Below the pieces are notes generated by a model. The model was given only the letters and a program-made list of their open reading frames with translations. It ran no database searches and had not been told where the DNA came from. From Nocardiopsis alborubida (lineage in GTDB: Bacteria > Actinomycetota > Actinomycetes > Streptosporangiales > Streptosporangiaceae), in NCBI RefSeq assembly GCF_012396365.1, contig NZ_JAAXPG010000044.1, positions 1 through 41,894 on the forward strand: a stretch of 41,894 nt of DNA, given 5' to 3'. Shown piece after piece: positions 39,685 to 41,894 of the stretch (position 1 is the stretch's first letter; each line of letters starts with the position of its first letter). A program made the position numbers and the translations under genes.

Positions 39685-41268
39685 ATGTTGGATTCCCTGA
39701 CACCCATGATCAGCGGGTTCGGTGTCGTCCTCGAACCGGTCAACCTGCTCTACTGCCTGATCGGCGTCGTGGTCGGCATGCTGGTCGGGGTCCTGCCCGG
39801 GCTGGGCCCCGCGGCCACGATCGCGATCCTGCTCCCCCTGACCTTCGGCCTCGAACCGGTGACCGCGATCATCATGCTCGCGGGCATCTTCTACGGCGCC
39901 CAGTACGGGGGGACGATCACCTCGGTCCTGCTGCGCCTGCCCGGCGAGGCGTCCTCGGTGGTGACGGTCTTCGACGGCCACATGCTGGCCCGCCAGGGCC
40001 GGGCCGGAACGGCGCTGGGCATCGCCGCCGTGGGCTCGTTCGTGGGCGGGACGGTGTCGATCGTGGCCCTGTCCCTGCTCGCACCCCTGGTGGCGAGCTT
40101 CGCCCTGGACTTCGGGCCGCCCGAGTACACCGCGCTGGCGCTGCTGGGCATCCTGCTGGTGTCCACGGTCGGCAACGGGAGCCGGATCAAGGCGATCATC
40201 GCCGCCTGCGTGGGCCTGCTGCTGGCCACGGTGGGCCTGGACACCTTCACCGGCGCAGAACGCTTCACCTTCGACTCCCTGGCGCTGTCCGACGGGATCG
40301 ACTTCGTGCCGATCGCGATGGGCCTGTTCGGCATCGGGGAGATCCTGCACAGCCTGGAGGAACGGCACAAGGCACCGGCCAAGCCCCTCAAGGTCGCCAA
40401 CACCTGGCCCTCGCGCAAGGACCTGCGCCAGTCGTCGGGGGCGATCGGGCGGGGTTCGCTCATCGGCTTCGCGCTGGGCATCCTGCCCGGTGGAGGCGCC
40501 ACCCTGTCCTCCCTGGCGGCCTACGCGATGGAGAAGCGGCGCTCCCGCAACCCCGAGCGCTTCGGCAAGGGGGCCGTGGAGGGCGTGGCCGCGCCGGAGA
40601 CGGCCAACAACGCCGCCGCCACCTCCTCGTTCATTCCGCTGCTGACGCTGGGGATCCCGGCGAACGCGACGATGGCGATCATCTTCGGCGCGCTGCTCAT
40701 CCAGGGAGTGCCGCCGGGGCCGGAGCTCGTGACCCAGGAGCCGGAGCTGTTCTGGGGCGTCATCAACTCGATGTACGTCGGCAACATCCTGCTGCTGATC
40801 ATGAGCATTCCGCTGGTGGGACTGTTCGTGCGGATCCTGCGGGTGCGCCCGACGATCCTGGCGCCCATCACGGTGCTGATCACGCTGGTGGGCGTGTACA
40901 CCGTGCGCAACAGCGTCTTCGACATCGTGCTGGTAGTCGTCTTCGGGCTGTTGGGCTACCTGATGAAGAAGTTCGGCTTCGACCCGGGGCCGCTGGTGCT
41001 GGCCTTCGTTCTGGGTTCGCTGCTGGAGAGTTCGCTGCGGCGGTCGCTGCTGCTCTTCGACGGGGACCCCACGGGGTTCCTGACCCGGCCGATCTCGGGA
41101 ACGCTGTTGCTGTTGCTGGCGGTGGTGATCATGGTGCCGCTCGCGCGCACCCTGTGGCGGAGGCTCAGGGGCAATGGCAATGGCAATGGCAGTGGCGGGG
41201 ACGGCGGTAGGGACAGGGACGGCGGTAGTGGCAGGGCCGAGAAGCCCTCCGGAAGGGTGGACGCCTGA
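39685..41268 (+). CDS. tctA: TctA large membrane subunit
   Basis: 527 aa with 11-12 helices. GVVVGMLVGVLPGLGPAATI and the second, repeated motif IGFALGILPGGGATLSSLAA are the two TctA signatures, with GIFYGAQYGGTITSVLLRLP and APETANNAAATSSFIPLLTLGIPA. It forms the transport channel with TctB. ATG 39685 is six bases after the tctB stop with AGGA near. The Gly/Asn-rich cytosolic tail is encoded by a GGCAAT hexamer run (41170-41187). Confidence 0.94.
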   Translation: MLDSLTPMISGFGVVLEPVNLLYCLIGVVVGMLVGVLPGLGPAATIAILLPLTFGLEPVTAIIMLAGIFYGAQYGGTITSVLLRLPGEASSVVTVFDGHMLARQGRAGTALGIAAVGSFVGGTVSIVALSLLAPLVASFALDFGPPEYTALALLGILLVSTVGNGSRIKAIIAACVGLLLATVGLDTFTGAERFTFDSLALSDGIDFVPIAMGLFGIGEILHSLEERHKAPAKPLKVANTWPSRKDLRQSSGAIGRGSLIGFALGILPGGGATLSSLAAYAMEKRRSRNPERFGKGAVEGVAAPETANNAAATSSFIPLLTLGIPANATMAIIFGALLIQGVPPGPELVTQEPELFWGVINSMYVGNILLLIMSIPLVGLFVRILRVRPTILAPITVLITLVGVYTVRNSVFDIVLVVVFGLLGYLMKKFGFDPGPLVLAFVLGSLLESSLRRSLLLFDGDPTGFLTRPISGTLLLLLAVVIMVPLARTLWRRLRGNGNGNGSGGDGGRDRDGGSGRAEKPSGRVDA

Positions 41269-41299
41269 CCGGTCCCCGGTTTCCTCCGCACAGCGCTCC

Positions 41300-41323
41300 G
41301 GCCCCGGGCGATCGCCCGGGGCC
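41300..41323 (+). terminator. tctCBA terminator
   Basis: A perfect 24-bp palindrome, arms GGCCCCGGGCGA and its complement, 31 bases after the tctA stop and followed by GTTCCCGTGTTTT, which includes a short T run. Confidence 0.75.
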
Positions 41324-41521
41324 GTTCCCGTGTTTTCCACAGGCGGGAGTTGGGGATGGCCGTGGGAGGCGTGGTGATGGTTTCCTGGAAATAGGGGGGA
41401 TCCCACCCCTGTGCGTTTCGGCGTGCCCTCAAACACCCGCCCCAAAGGGAGTAATGGATTGAGGGGCAGGGAGGGGCCGCCATCAGGTCTCTCCCCTACG
41501 CTACTCTTGACGGGGGTTGTT
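41324..41521. other. Gene-free region after the transporter
   Basis: No frame here has convincing codon bias or start signals. It leads into the potential structured RNA. Confidence 0.35.
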
Positions 41522-41760
41522 GGCAGCGACGAAAGCGCACCCGCTGCCGCGAAAGGGCGAGGATTTCGAGAAACGGTAGTCGTCCGGCGGGTGCGAGGGT
41601 CCCCGACGAAAAGCGGCACCAAAGGCAGGAGCGACCACCGGAGGGCGACCAACGCCCAGGGTGTAGGGATGGTCGGGCCCTGCTGCGTCGGCACCAACGG
41701 CAAGCAGGCCCTCCGGCCTCGGGCAACGACCCCGGCCCCTGCAGTTGGGGCGGGCGACGG
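41522..41760 (+). ncRNA. Candidate structured RNA with pseudoknot
   Basis: No coding frame here looks real, but many pairings nest: GGCAGCG (41522-41528) with 41542-41548; GCACC in that loop with GGTGC at 41590-41594 as a pseudoknot (9 bp if extended: 41536-41544 with 41587-41595); CCCGAC (41602-41607) with 41672-41677; CCGGAGGG (41638-41645) with 41709-41716; CCTGCT (41679-41684) with 41703-41708; CGGG (41720-41723) with 41731-41734; GCCCC (41735-41739) with 41747-41751. GAAA turns read on the plus strand. A CTTTTAATTT run follows. Class unknown; HEARO/omega-type RNA or an intron fragment are possible. GC-rich DNA pairs by chance, so structure alone is not proof. Confidence 0.4.
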
Positions 41761-41788
41761 CATAACTACTGACTTTTAATTTGTGGGG

Positions 41789-41894
41789 TTATATCTCCAA
41801 GGACAGTCCAGTTCCGGCCAGACACCCCTTGAGCAGCTCGGGACGGTACTGCATGGGTCTGAGTCGAGCGCGCATCAAAACGGCGAGCTGGTCG
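41789..41894 (-). CDS. C-terminal end of an unidentified protein
   Basis: 34 codons and a TAA stop; the gene continues past the window end. It reads DQLAVLMRARLRPMQYRPEL then LKGCLAGTGLSLEI. The sequence has a natural composition but I cannot assign a family. The local GC content is lower than in the rest of the window, which hints at acquired DNA. Confidence 0.45.
   Translation of the reverse strand, partial: DQLAVLMRARLRPMQYRPELLKGCLAGTGLSLEI

Noticed and set aside
41170..41193. GGCAAT hexamer run as a regulatory repeat
   Set aside because: It is inside tctA and encodes a Gly-Asn tail; ordinary low-complexity coding sequence.
41522..41760. RNase P RNA, tmRNA or SRP RNA
   Set aside because: The conserved core sequences I know for these RNAs are not present.
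38800..41763. 987-codon open frame on the minus strand with Leu/Arg/Gln repeats
   Set aside because: Antisense to tctB and tctA; its repeats are the complement of the tctB tandem repeats. No domain or start signal.
41411..41779. 122-codon plus-strand frame over the candidate RNA
   Set aside because: No ribosome site and no third-position GC preference; pairing potential explains the region better.

Overview
The window is high-GC (roughly 70% or more) actinobacterial chromosome with strong third-position GC bias, many GTG and TTG starts and frequent 4-base stop/start overlaps. Gene content and style suggest a Nocardiopsis-like actinomycete; this is an inference, because there is no rRNA or marker gene to confirm it.

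Layout. 1-9.4 kb: the 5' end of a luciferase-like flavin oxidoreductase, two small genes, an amidohydrolase, a LacI-type regulator, an MFS exporter behind a perfect palindromic operator, a transmembrane Ser/Thr kinase and a divergent TPR-like protein. 9.5-19.2 kb: phenylacetate catabolism. paaABCD, paaE and paaI form one minus-strand operon, paaJ, paaF, paaH and paaG form a second, and paaK is divergent. The same 22-bp site precedes paaA and lies between paaJ and paaK. No TetR/PaaR gene and no ring-opening paaZ are visible here. 19.3-23.2 kb: a minus-strand cluster with a small membrane protein, an AfsA-type hotdog protein, a HAD phosphatase, a DUF2165 membrane protein and a ketoacyl synthase III. 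It looks like a small-molecule (butyrolactone or furan type) signal locus and is the most interesting region. 23.3-24.6 kb: decayed DNA with an IS66 transposase remnant and an apparently frameshifted secreted protein, with three related inverted-repeat operators around it. 24.7-31.6 kb: a VOC protein, a NarL-type two-component pair divergent from a three-gene ABC transporter operon, a CYTH protein, a CmtR-like metal sensor with its CDF exporter, and an orphan protein. 31.6-41.3 kb: aldaric acid catabolism (5-dehydro-4-deoxyglucarate dehydratase, ketoglutarate semialdehyde dehydrogenase, glucarate dehydratase, talarate/galactarate dehydratase), a LysR regulator and a divergent TctCBA transporter. 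41.5-41.8 kb: a stretch that can form many stems and may be a structured RNA, then the 3' end of an unidentified gene.

How the genes work together. PaaK makes phenylacetyl-CoA, PaaABCDE epoxidise it, PaaG isomerises it, and PaaF, PaaH and PaaJ run the beta-oxidation end, with PaaI as rescue thioesterase. TctCBA probably imports hexarates, which the two dehydratases and KdgD/KGSADH convert to 2-oxoglutarate. The kdgD and tctC promoters share a LysR-type site, an 8-bp spacer and an identical CTTGGACA -35 region, so the LysR protein probably drives both. In the AfsA locus, the synthase III could supply a beta-ketoacyl chain, the AfsA protein could condense it with a C3 phosphate and the HAD enzyme could remove the phosphate; this ordering is inference from families.
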